From assembly GCA_003669575.1 (NCBI GenBank), contig QWOR01000144.1, positions 1 through 14,909 of the forward strand: a stretch of DNA of 14,909 bases, in the 5' to 3' direction. This stretch comes from Planctomycetota bacterium. Lineage in GTDB: Bacteria; Planctomycetota; Planctomycetia; Planctomycetales; Planctomycetaceae. The position numbers were made by a program, and so were the translations under genes. The notes under the pieces were generated by a model. The model was given only the letters and a program-made list of their open reading frames with translations. It did no database searches and was not told the DNA's origin. This document shows positions 8,042-14,879 of the stretch, one piece after another (the stretch's first letter is position 1; the number at the start of each line of letters is the position of its first letter).

Positions 8042-8059
8042 GCCGCATCACAATGCGGC
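8042..8059 (-). promoter_or_regulatory. Perfect 7-bp hairpin in the dapF leader
   Basis: The arms are complementary over 7 bases around a 4-base loop (GCCGCAT, loop TGTG, ATGCGGC on the minus strand). The 3' arm lies 22 bases before the dapF ATG. No T-run follows, so it is not an evident terminator for pgi. Ten bases including its 3' arm (TGTGATGCGG) recur exactly at the dapF start codon, so the 5' arm could pair with either copy. Confidence 0.45.
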
Positions 8060-8170
8060 CACACAAATGACACCCGCTCATTGTAGAGAGTTCGCCCGGC
8101 CAAAGCCCACGCCCGAGCCTCCCTCCTTCTGGCCATCAGCTATCCGCCACAAGCCATCTGCCTCGTCCGT

Positions 8171-9565
8171 TCATCCACCCAGATTCGCGACCGTCTTCTT
8201 CTTATATGCTTCAACTCCAGGCTGGCCGTAGGGGTTGATCCCGATCAACCGGCCTTCAACCACGGTGGCCAGCATGAAGAACTGGAACAGCTGTCCCAGA
8301 GCATATGCATCCAGCCCCGGCAGGATCAGACTCGCCGTCGGTCGCCCCGCCTCGGCATAGGCCTGATTGGTACCGGCTGTCGCAGCGGCCAGGATCTGCG
8401 GGATCGTCTTCCCGGCATACATATTCAACTTATCGTGATCGTCAGCGGTCTTCGGCAGGGCGACCGGCGGGGTCGCGGGCTTCTCGACGATGAGGTTCGT
8501 GATCAGCTTGTCCTTCGCCCCTTCCTGATGCTGCTGGCCACGGCTGTGCAGGTCACGGGTGTTTACCACGGTCAGCGGGAAGGCCCCGCGCTCATGCTTG
8601 CCCAGGCTCTCCGCCAGCAGTTGATCGTACCACAGCCCCACCGCCTCCAGCCGCTTACCCCACGTCGACAGTACGCGGTTCTTCAGCCCGCGATCCCGCT
8701 CCAGCAGATGACAAACCGCCACGTAATCAAGCACAGGGTTCTCACCCTGCGGAGCAGACCTGAACTGCTCGGTCATGTCGGCCGCCCCGCGCAGCATCGC
8801 TTCAATGTCGACACCCAGCACAGCTGCAGGGTAGAGCCCGACCGCCGTCAGCACCGAGAACCGCCCGCCGACCCCGTCCGGAATTGGAAAGACATCGGGG
8901 TACTTGGCCGCGTTCGACACATCGCGCAGCTTCCCGACCTCGCCCGTGATCGGCACGACCAGATTCCGGGCCAACTCCGAACCGGCCCCGTAATACGCAT
9001 CCAGGGCATTGCGAAAAATCCGGAACGCCGCAGCTGTCTCCAGCGTGCCGCCCGACTTGCTGATGACGCAGATGCCCCATCGCTCGGTCAGTTCCTTGGG
9101 GTTCTTGCAATGAGCGGCCAGCAGCTGCAGTAACCCATGCACCGAGTCGTTGTCGACATTGTCCCCTTCAAAGTAGAGCCGGGGCACGCCGCCACGTTCG
9201 GACCGCGTCAGATCGTTGTGGTAGGGGTGGCACACCGCCTCAAAGATCGCCCGCAGGCCCATGTAAGACCCGCCGATTCCCAACGACACCAGAATGTCGA
9301 TCTGCTCCCGCAGCCGCTTGGCCGACGCCTCGATCCGCGAAAGCAGCTTGTTCGCCCCACCGGCCAGCAGCTCCGTCGGCAGCTCAATAAACCCTGCATC
9401 GAGCGGCAGCTTGTCCTCCGGAATCTTTCGCTTCTGCCTCAGATCCGCCACATCGGCCACCGTCTCCGCCCGGGCTGCCTCCAGCGACGGTTTCAACCCC
9501 CGCAAGGCTGCAGGCTGAATAAAGGGCAGGGCAGCTGAGGCGTCGTAGCGCAATCTGTTCGGCAT
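8171..9565 (-). CDS. pgi: Glucose-6-phosphate isomerase
   Basis: This enzyme interconverts glucose 6-phosphate and fructose 6-phosphate in glycolysis and gluconeogenesis in the cytosol. The product has 464 residues, within the shorter bacterial-type PGI range (about 440-460) rather than the 550-residue E. coli type. SIS-domain motifs are intact: GIGGSYMG (96-103), SKSGGTLET (169-177, phosphate binding) and GVGGRFSVLTAVGL (231-244). Active-site segments are ESLGKHERG (Glu319 region), DLHSRGQQHQEG (His340) and the C-terminal VEAYKKK (Lys near 455). ATG 9565 is used; a weak GAGAAAC precedes it by a few bases. The gene is divergent from the right-hand operon, with a 420-base gap. Nothing is missing from the active site. 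Confidence 0.96.
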   Translation of the reverse strand: MPNRLRYDASAALPFIQPAALRGLKPSLEAARAETVADVADLRQKRKIPEDKLPLDAGFIELPTELLAGGANKLLSRIEASAKRLREQIDILVSLGIGGSYMGLRAIFEAVCHPYHNDLTRSERGGVPRLYFEGDNVDNDSVHGLLQLLAAHCKNPKELTERWGICVISKSGGTLETAAAFRIFRNALDAYYGAGSELARNLVVPITGEVGKLRDVSNAAKYPDVFPIPDGVGGRFSVLTAVGLYPAAVLGVDIEAMLRGAADMTEQFRSAPQGENPVLDYVAVCHLLERDRGLKNRVLSTWGKRLEAVGLWYDQLLAESLGKHERGAFPLTVVNTRDLHSRGQQHQEGAKDKLITNLIVEKPATPPVALPKTADDHDKLNMYAGKTIPQILAAATAGTNQAYAEAGRPTASLILPGLDAYALGQLFQFFMLATVVEGRLIGINPYGQPGVEAYKKKTVANLGG

Positions 9566-9809
9566 CGGAGTTTCTCGACAAGCGACCGCCAGCCCGTCAT
9601 TCCCGGGGCCCCCAACACTGGTCCCCCATCACCGCGAGCCGGCTCAACACGAGATGTACCCCCTGCACGCCCGAACCGCCAGAGATGTTTCTGAAAATGC
9701 CGAGGGCCGCACGCAGGTGATTCTTCACGCAGTAACGTGCTATGTATTCGTTGTTGGTTCGAAAGAGCCACTACCGAGAGGCCCAGCCTCTGCTCGAAGG
9801 GTTTGGGGT

Positions 9810-9905
9810 GCAAAGCAACAAGAGGCTCACACAACTGGTATTCTTGATGAAAGATCCTCTTGTTCCTTTGTCACTCGGACACCCAAAGAGGCGTCCGGAC
9901 CACCC
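9810..9905 (+). repeat. Dispersed intergenic repeat, copy A
   Basis: It aligns by hand with 14786-14879 in the same orientation: about 74 identities in 94 aligned positions with one single-base gap in each copy. Shared words are CAACAAG, TTCTTGATG, CCTCTTGT, CCCAAAG and GGCGTC. It ends with a hairpin at 9875-9898, arms CGGAC and GTCCG with extra CC/GG pairs inside. Confidence 0.75.
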
Positions 9906-9947
9906 GGTCCGCCCTACTCAGAGCATCGCCACCGCGTTAGATTCTCA

Positions 9948-9964
9948 ATGGTGAAATTTTCCAT
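9948..9964. promoter_or_regulatory. Imperfect palindrome before the SDR-kinase operon
   Basis: A 17-base imperfect inverted repeat, ATGG...AA-A-TT...CCAT, with two central mismatched pairs, lies 21 bases before the ATG at 9986. It has the size of a TetR-type operator half-site pair, but no regulator gene is in the window and chance is a real alternative. Confidence 0.2.
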
Positions 9965-9985
9965 GAGCCTCCCACGGAACAAATC

Positions 9986-10747
9986 ATGAGCGCAAGCATC
10001 TCTCTCAAAGGCAAAGTCGCATTGGTCACCGGGGGTGGGAGGGGGATCGGCAAGGCCATTGCGAAGCGATTCGCTGAGGCGGGAGCCGATGTGGTCATCG
10101 CCAGTCGCAAGCTCGAAAACCTGGAGGCGACAGCGAAAGAGCTGGCCGGGCTGCCGGGACGGGTGGTGCCAATGGCATGTCACGTCGGGCGCCTGGATCA
10201 ACTCGAAAATCTGGTCCGTGAAACCGAAGCCCAGCTCGGGCCGATCGATATTCTGGTCAACAACAGTGCGACGAATATTGGCCAGGGGCCTTCACTGGAA
10301 ATCACGGACGAGATGCTCGACAAGATCGTTGAGATCAACATCAAGGCTGCGATTCGGCTGGTCCGTCTGACCGTGCCGAAGATGATCGAACGGGGCAAGG
10401 GCTCGATCATCAACATCAGTTCGATTGCCGGTCTGGAGCCGCAACCGCAGGGATTGCTGTACAGCTTCAGCAAGGCCGGGCTGATTATGATGACGCGAGG
10501 CTGGGCTCGGGAGTTTGGTCCGCTGGGCGTGCGGTGCAATACGATTGCCCCCGGCCTCATTCAAACCGACTTCAGCGAATACTTCTGGAAAGACGACAAA
10601 TACCGCAGCCACCTCGAACAGACTCAACCGATCCCCCGCATCGGACAGCCCCATGAGATCAGCCACGCCGCGTTGTATCTCGCCTCCGACGAAGCGTCCT
10701 ATGTCACGGGACAAGTTTTCGTCATCGATGGCGGCATGACCGCCTGA
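9986..10747 (+). CDS. Short-chain dehydrogenase/reductase, NADP-type signature
   Basis: A 253-residue classical SDR with a Rossmann fold. Visible motifs are TGGGRGIG (15-22), NNSA (92-95, in place of the usual NNAG), Asn118, catalytic Ser146, Tyr159 and Lys163 (YSFSK), and the C-terminal VTGQVFVIDGGM. Basic Arg41 after the second beta-strand (ASRKLE) favours NADP(H). Closest in feel to 3-oxoacyl-ACP reductase or gluconate 5-dehydrogenase-type SDRs; the sequence does not fix the substrate. It is the first gene of the five-gene operon, 76 bases before the acyl-CoA dehydrogenase. Context suggests a keto/hydroxy-acyl-CoA interconversion, like the reductase step of the Pseudomonas Lva pathway, but that is inference. 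The ribosome binding site is weak (GGA 10 bases upstream of the ATG). Confidence 0.9.
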   Translation: MSASISLKGKVALVTGGGRGIGKAIAKRFAEAGADVVIASRKLENLEATAKELAGLPGRVVPMACHVGRLDQLENLVRETEAQLGPIDILVNNSATNIGQGPSLEITDEMLDKIVEINIKAAIRLVRLTVPKMIERGKGSIINISSIAGLEPQPQGLLYSFSKAGLIMMTRGWAREFGPLGVRCNTIAPGLIQTDFSEYFWKDDKYRSHLEQTQPIPRIGQPHEISHAALYLASDEASYVTGQVFVIDGGMTA

Positions 10748-10811
10748 TCATGAGACCCGTCGACCCCAGCCTCGATCTGCGATGAACTGGTCTCAGTATA
10801 GTGCTCTCCCT

Positions 10812-10815
10812 GGAG
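10812..10815 (+). promoter_or_regulatory. Shine-Dalgarno GGAG deciding the acyl-CoA dehydrogenase start
   Basis: GGAG lies 8 bases before ATG 10824. The in-frame ATG at 10782 has no comparable site. Confidence 0.55.
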
Positions 10816-10823
10816 TTCTCCCG

Positions 10824-12050
10824 ATGAGTTTACAGCCGGATTTTTTTGAAATCTCCCCTCGGGCACGGGATTATCGTGAGCGGCTGACGGCATTTATGGA
10901 AGAGCACGTCTACCCGAACGAAAGGGAGTATCACGAGCAGGGCCAAACGGGTGATCGCTGGCAACCGCGTCCCCTGATTGAGGAGCTGAAGTCGAAAGCG
11001 CAGGCGGCCGGTTTGTGGAATCTGTTTCTTCCCGAGAGTGAACAGGGAGCCGGCCTGACGAACCTCGAATACGCGGGATTGTGCGAAATCATGGGCCGCG
11101 TTCCCTGGTCGCCCGAGGTCTTCAATTGCTCGGCTCCCGATACCGGCAATATGGAGGTCCTCGTTCGATATGGCACGAAACAGCAGCAGGAACAGTGGCT
11201 GAAGCCGCTGTTAGCCGGAAAGATTCGCTCCTGCTTTGCGATGACAGAGCCGGATGTCGCCTCATCCGATGCCACGAACATTGCCTCGCGCATCGAACGG
11301 CACGCGGAGAATTCTGCGGAATATCTTCTCAATGGAACCAAGTGGTGGACATCGGGTGCCGGGGATCCACGCTGCCAGATTTGCATTTTCATGGGGCAGA
11401 CCGATCCGGCCGCCCCAGCTCATCAGCGGCAGTCGATGATCCTCGTGCCCATGAATTCCCCTGGCATCACGATCAAACGTATGCTCACTGTTTTCGGTTA
11501 CGATGACGCCCCGCACGGCCATGCGGAAATCGTATTTAAAAACGTCCGGGTACCCGCCTCGAATCTTCTGCTGGGCGAAGGACGCGGCTTTGAAATTGCC
11601 CAGGGACGCCTGGGGCCGGGACGAATTCATCACTGCATGCGGCTCATCGGCCTCGCCGAACGCGCCCTTGAGTCCATGTGCCGACGCGTGCAATCGCGTG
11701 TAGCGTTCGGTAAGCCGTTGGTGGATCAGGGAACCATCCGGGCCCACATCGCCGACTCGCGGATCGAGATCGAGCAGGCCCGGCTCTTGACAATGAAGGC
11801 TGCGCATCTGATGGACACTGTCGGCAATAAAGTCGCCCGCACCGAGATTGCGATGATCAAGGTCGTGGCCCCGAATGTTGCGTTGCGGGTTATCGACCGG
11901 GCCATTCAGGCGCACGGTGCGGCAGGTGTCAGCGGCGACTTCTTTCTGGCTGACGCCTGGGCCTCAGCCAGAACATTGCGACTGGCAGACGGCCCGGATG
12001 AAGTTCACCGCGAAACCATCGCCCGCCTGGAACTTCGCCGCCATTCCTAG
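10824..12050 (+). CDS. Acyl-CoA dehydrogenase, ACAD10/ACAD11 type
   Basis: A 408-residue flavoprotein that matches the C-terminal half of vertebrate ACAD11 strikingly well over recalled segments: FAMTEPDVASSDATN (138-152), SMILVPMNSPG (204-214), GEGRGFEIAQGRLGPGRIHH (251-270), GLAERAL (276-282) and LADGPDEVH (387-395). In this subfamily the enzyme works with an APH-fold kinase: the kinase phosphorylates the 4-hydroxyl of a 4-hydroxyacyl-CoA and the dehydrogenase-fold partner helps eliminate phosphate to leave an enoyl-CoA. The usual catalytic Glu of the YEG motif aligns with Asp389. ATG 10824 is chosen for its GGAG 8 bases upstream; ATG 10782 would add 14 residues. The kinase half is the last gene of the same operon. 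The subfamily call is secure; the physiological substrate is unknown. Confidence 0.93.
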   Translation: MSLQPDFFEISPRARDYRERLTAFMEEHVYPNEREYHEQGQTGDRWQPRPLIEELKSKAQAAGLWNLFLPESEQGAGLTNLEYAGLCEIMGRVPWSPEVFNCSAPDTGNMEVLVRYGTKQQQEQWLKPLLAGKIRSCFAMTEPDVASSDATNIASRIERHAENSAEYLLNGTKWWTSGAGDPRCQICIFMGQTDPAAPAHQRQSMILVPMNSPGITIKRMLTVFGYDDAPHGHAEIVFKNVRVPASNLLLGEGRGFEIAQGRLGPGRIHHCMRLIGLAERALESMCRRVQSRVAFGKPLVDQGTIRAHIADSRIEIEQARLLTMKAAHLMDTVGNKVARTEIAMIKVVAPNVALRVIDRAIQAHGAAGVSGDFFLADAWASARTLRLADGPDEVHRETIARLELRRHS

Positions 12051-12088
12051 AGTGACAGGACACACCACGAACTGGAAACTGCCGAGTG

Positions 12089-12092
12089 AGGA
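12089..12092 (+). promoter_or_regulatory. Shine-Dalgarno AGGA deciding the second SDR start
   Basis: AGGA, part of TGAGGA, lies 7 bases before ATG 12100. It supports a start after the acyl-CoA dehydrogenase stop rather than the long upstream in-frame extension. Confidence 0.65.
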
Positions 12093-12099
12093 TGATCCG

Positions 12100-12876
12100 A
12101 TGGAAGTGCGTGACAAGATTGTGGTGGTGACCGGTGGTGGGAGCGGTATCGGCCGGGCTCTGTGTGAACGATTTGCGGCGGAGGGAGCCCGGCGAGTCGT
12201 CGTGGCCGACCTGAACGAGTCTCTCGCCCGTGATGTCGCCAGCCACATTAACGGGTTGGCGGTTAAGACCGACGTCGGCATCGAAAGTGACCTGCAACGT
12301 CTTGTGGAAATCACCACGACGGAACTGGGGCCGATCGATCTCTTTTGTTCGAATGCCGGCATCATTTTAATGGGTGGTGCGGAGGCCCCGGATGCCGATT
12401 GGCAACGGATCTGGAATGTGAATCTGATGTCTCACGTGTACGCCGCGCGAGCCGTGTTGCCCGCCATGCTTGCCCGAGGGGAAGGCTACCTGCTGCAGAC
12501 AGCCTCGGCAGCTGGACTGTTGTCGCAGATTGGATCAGCTCCCTATTCAGTGACGAAGCATGCCGCTGTCGGCTTTGCAGAGTGGTTGTCAATCACGCAT
12601 CGAGCGGCTGGAATCAAGGTTTCGTGCCTGTGCCCGCAGGGTGTGCGCACGGAGATGTTGCACCAGTCACTGGGAGGCATCGCCGACCTTCTCCGAGAAA
12701 CGGCACTGGAACCCGAGCAGGTAGCCGATGCCGTGATTGCCGGATTGGCCGCTGAGCAGTTCCTGATCCTGCCTCACCCGGAAGTCGCGGATTACTTCCG
12801 CCACAAGGCGGGCGATTACGATCGCTGGCTGCGCGCCATGCGGCGTCTTCAAGCACGCGCTGGGGGGACCCCATGA
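12100..12876 (+). CDS. Short-chain dehydrogenase/reductase, NAD-type signature
   Basis: A 258-residue SDR with TGGGSGIG (11-18), NAG (85-87), Asn108, catalytic Ser136, Tyr149 and Lys153 (YSVTK). Acidic Asp37 at the end of the second beta-strand (VVVADLNE) favours NAD(H), unlike the operon's first SDR. The C-terminal half (CLCPQGVRTEML, LILPHPEVADYFRHKA, DRWLRAMRRLQ) resembles SDRs that occur beside ACAD/APH genes in other bacteria. Substrate not shown; a hydroxyacyl-CoA or alcohol intermediate is the best contextual guess. The frame stays open back to 11875 inside the previous gene, but the domain begins at MEVRDKIVVVTGG and the ribosome binding site supports 12100. Its TGA overlaps the ATG of the next gene as ATGA, indicating translational coupling. 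Confidence 0.92.
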   Translation: MEVRDKIVVVTGGGSGIGRALCERFAAEGARRVVVADLNESLARDVASHINGLAVKTDVGIESDLQRLVEITTTELGPIDLFCSNAGIILMGGAEAPDADWQRIWNVNLMSHVYAARAVLPAMLARGEGYLLQTASAAGLLSQIGSAPYSVTKHAAVGFAEWLSITHRAAGIKVSCLCPQGVRTEMLHQSLGGIADLLRETALEPEQVADAVIAGLAAEQFLILPHPEVADYFRHKAGDYDRWLRAMRRLQARAGGTP

Positions 12877-13592
12877 GCTTGTTGACTCTGGTTCGTCACG
12901 GCCAGGCTTCGTTCGATGCCGACGATTACGATCGACTTTCCGCTCTGGGAGAGCAACAGGCCCGCTTGCTGGGACAATACTGGGCGAACCAGCGCATGGC
13001 GTTCGACGAGGTCTATACCGGGCCGAGATCACGTCAGCAGAAGTCCGCCGAGTTGGTGGGAATGGGCCTCCAGCAAGCCGGTCTCGTTTGGCCCGAGCCA
13101 GTCATACTGAGCGATCTGGACGAATACGATCTGGAGGGACTTCTCAAACGCCTCGCTCCCCGACTCGTCGAGCTCCATCCCGAATTTGCTCAACTGATGA
13201 AGGACTACCAGTGCAGCGTCGGAGAACAAAACCGTCTGCGGGATTTCCAGCGGATGTTCGAGTCGCTCTTGCGACACTGGCAAAGCGCTGAACTTCCTGA
13301 TGAAGATATCGAAAGCTGGGCGGCGTTTCGAAATCGAGTTGATCGAGTGATCCGCCGAGTCCAGGAACAATCGGGACGGGGACGACGGGTGGTGGTTTTC
13401 ACATCCGGCGGTTTCATTGGCGGCGCCACGCAGCAGGCACTCAAGGTCTCCGATTCGACAGCCCTCGAATTGAACTGGCGAATCCGCAACTGTTCACTGA
13501 CCGAGTTTGTCTACACGCGAAACCGCTTCTCTCTCGACAGCTTCAACACGATTCCTCATCTCAGCGACGCTGCGTTGTGGACCTATCGCTAA
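12873..13592 (+). CDS. Histidine-phosphatase-fold protein with Ser in place of the second catalytic His
   Basis: A 239-residue member of the histidine phosphatase (phosphoglycerate-mutase-like) superfamily. The N-terminal motif LVRHGQASF (6-14) carries nucleophile His9 and Arg8; YTGPRSRQQKSAE (48-60) supplies the second arginine region; and Glu84 in LDEYD is a possible acid. Near the C-terminus, where active members have SHGG or THGG, this protein reads FTSGG with Ser178, so the second catalytic His is absent. The start overlaps the previous stop as ATGA, so the two are translated together; the kinase gene follows after 12 bases. A role in removing or checking the phosphate that the kinase adds is an inference. 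It may be weakly active, inactive, or use another residue. Confidence 0.88.
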   Translation: MSLLTLVRHGQASFDADDYDRLSALGEQQARLLGQYWANQRMAFDEVYTGPRSRQQKSAELVGMGLQQAGLVWPEPVILSDLDEYDLEGLLKRLAPRLVELHPEFAQLMKDYQCSVGEQNRLRDFQRMFESLLRHWQSAELPDEDIESWAAFRNRVDRVIRRVQEQSGRGRRVVVFTSGGFIGGATQQALKVSDSTALELNWRIRNCSLTEFVYTRNRFSLDSFNTIPHLSDAALWTYR

Positions 13593-13604
13593 AGGAAGAT
13601 TCCC

Positions 13605-14672
13605 ATGAGTTCCGATCTCAACAGTCCGGTTCCCATCCGTGCGGGAGAAGAGCTGCCGCTGGAACGTCTGTCGGATTATCTCCACCAGCAGTTGCCGGAC
13701 GCCTCCGGGACACTCACCGTCGATCAGTTCCCCCATGGACACTCCAACCTCACTTATCTGCTGCGACTGGGGACCAGGGAACTGGTCCTGCGGCGACCGC
13801 CGTTTGGCAATCGAGTCGCCTCGGCTCACGATATGGGACGCGAGTTTCGCATGCTGTCGCGGCTCCATCATGTCTTCTCTGCTGCACCGCGTCCCGAACT
13901 CTACTGCGAAGACGAAAGCATCATCGGCTGCCCGTTTTACCTGATGGAACGGCGACGTGGACTCATTTTAAGAAAGACGCTGCCAGCGGGGGTGACGATT
14001 GACGCCGATCTGGCAGGTCGCATGTCGTGTGCGCTGATCGACAATCTCGCGTCGCTGCATGCAATCGATTATCAGGCCGCCGGACTGTCGGACATGGGCA
14101 AGCCTGAAGGCTATGTTCAACGCCAGGTTGTCGGCTGGATTAAGCGTTACGGCCAGGCACAAACCTCCACGGTTCCCACCATCGACGGAGTCGCTAAATG
14201 GCTGAGCGAGAACCTGCCACCGGAAATGGGGGCCACCGTCATTCACAACGACTTCAAATACGACAATGTGATGTTCGATGCCGCAGACCTCACGAAGATC
14301 GTGGCTGTGCTCGATTGGGAAATGGCAACGATTGGTGCCCCCCTGATGGATCTGGGGACGTCGTTGGGCTATTGGGTGGAAGCGACCGACCCGGTGCCGT
14401 TACAGCAGACTGCATTCGGTCCGACAGCTCTGCCGGGCAGTTTGACTCGGGCAGAGCTGGTCGATCGTTATCAGGAGCGGACAGGCGTCAACGTGCCAGA
14501 CGTGATCTTTTATTATTGTTTTGGTTTGTTCAAACTCGCGGTGATCGTGCAGCAGATCTACGCGAGATTTGCACGCGGACATACCACCGACCCTCGCTTC
14601 GCCCACCTCGACCAACTCGTGTTTCTCCTCGGGAAACAAGCCGACCAGACCCTTCATTCCGGAAAGATTTAA
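13605..14672 (+). CDS. APH-fold phosphotransferase (ACAD10/11 kinase-domain type)
   Basis: A 355-residue kinase of the aminoglycoside-phosphotransferase fold, equivalent to the N-terminal half of vertebrate ACAD11 and to LvaA of the Pseudomonas levulinate pathway. Motifs are PHGHSNLTYLLR (43-54, nucleotide loop), LVLRRPP (60-66), the catalytic loop VIHNDFKYDN (212-221; Asp216, Asn221) and the metal-binding VLDWEMATIG (235-244; Asp237), followed by PLMDLG. In the related systems the kinase phosphorylates the C4 hydroxyl of 4-hydroxyacyl-CoA. AGGAAG lies 6 bases before the ATG. It ends the operon, 12 bases after the phosphatase-fold gene. HND instead of the commoner HGD in the loop seems to be a subfamily trait. 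Drug resistance is unlikely given its neighbours. Confidence 0.92.
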   Translation: MSSDLNSPVPIRAGEELPLERLSDYLHQQLPDASGTLTVDQFPHGHSNLTYLLRLGTRELVLRRPPFGNRVASAHDMGREFRMLSRLHHVFSAAPRPELYCEDESIIGCPFYLMERRRGLILRKTLPAGVTIDADLAGRMSCALIDNLASLHAIDYQAAGLSDMGKPEGYVQRQVVGWIKRYGQAQTSTVPTIDGVAKWLSENLPPEMGATVIHNDFKYDNVMFDAADLTKIVAVLDWEMATIGAPLMDLGTSLGYWVEATDPVPLQQTAFGPTALPGSLTRAELVDRYQERTGVNVPDVIFYYCFGLFKLAVIVQQIYARFARGHTTDPRFAHLDQLVFLLGKQADQTLHSGKI

Positions 14673-14755
14673 GGCAGAGTCTCTCTGAATCTGGTCCGGA
14701 ATACCTCTCCAGTCAGGACAGACATCCCTGGCAGTTCATTCTCGACGTGAAGATG

Positions 14756-14785
14756 AACCCAGCCCCAGCCCTGACGGCCTGGGTT
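14756..14785. repeat. Hairpin beside repeat copy B
   Basis: A perfect 7-bp stem is formed by AACCCAG (14756-14762) and CTGGGTT (14779-14785), with an inner GCC/GGC pairing. It follows the kinase stop by 83 bases and directly abuts repeat copy B. No T-run follows, so terminator status is uncertain. Confidence 0.5.
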
Positions 14786-14879
14786 GCAGAACAACAAGTG
14801 GATCACGGAACAAGTCTTCTTGATGCAAGCCCTCTTGTCCTTCGTCACCCAGTCGCCCAAAGCGGCGTCTGGGCTACCC
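14786..14879 (+). repeat. Dispersed intergenic repeat, copy B
   Basis: Second copy of the repeat at 9810-9905, same orientation, about 79% identical by hand alignment. It contains a hairpin at 14848-14873 with arms CCCAG/CTGGG, one T-T mismatch, then CGCC/GGCG around the loop CAAAGC. It lies downstream of the kinase gene; the rest of 14673-14909 shows no gene. Confidence 0.75.

Larger units (their letters stand above)
9566..9985. other. 420-base divergent intergenic region
   Basis: This region must hold the promoters for pgi (minus) and for the SDR-kinase operon (plus). No credible gene is present. It contains a small perfect hairpin at 9778-9790 (GAGGC, loop CCA, GCCTC), repeat copy A at 9810-9905, and an imperfect palindrome at 9948-9964 close to the operon start. 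No confident -35/-10 pair was picked out. Confidence 0.5.

Noticed and set aside
10782..12050. Acyl-CoA dehydrogenase starting at ATG 10782
   Set aside because: The extra 14 residues have no ribosome binding site, while ATG 10824 has GGAG at 8 bases.
11875..12876. A 333-residue SDR starting inside the acyl-CoA dehydrogenase gene
   Set aside because: The first 75 residues are out-of-frame acyl-CoA dehydrogenase sequence; the SDR fold begins at ATG 12100, which has its own ribosome binding site.
13605..14672. Aminoglycoside resistance gene
   Set aside because: The APH fold is present, but the gene sits in an acyl-CoA operon and matches the ACAD10/11-associated kinase subfamily; nothing points to drug modification.
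9810..14879. Operon as a composite transposon bounded by the two direct repeats
   Set aside because: The repeats are short, only about 79% alike, and no transposase, terminal inverted repeat or target duplication was seen.
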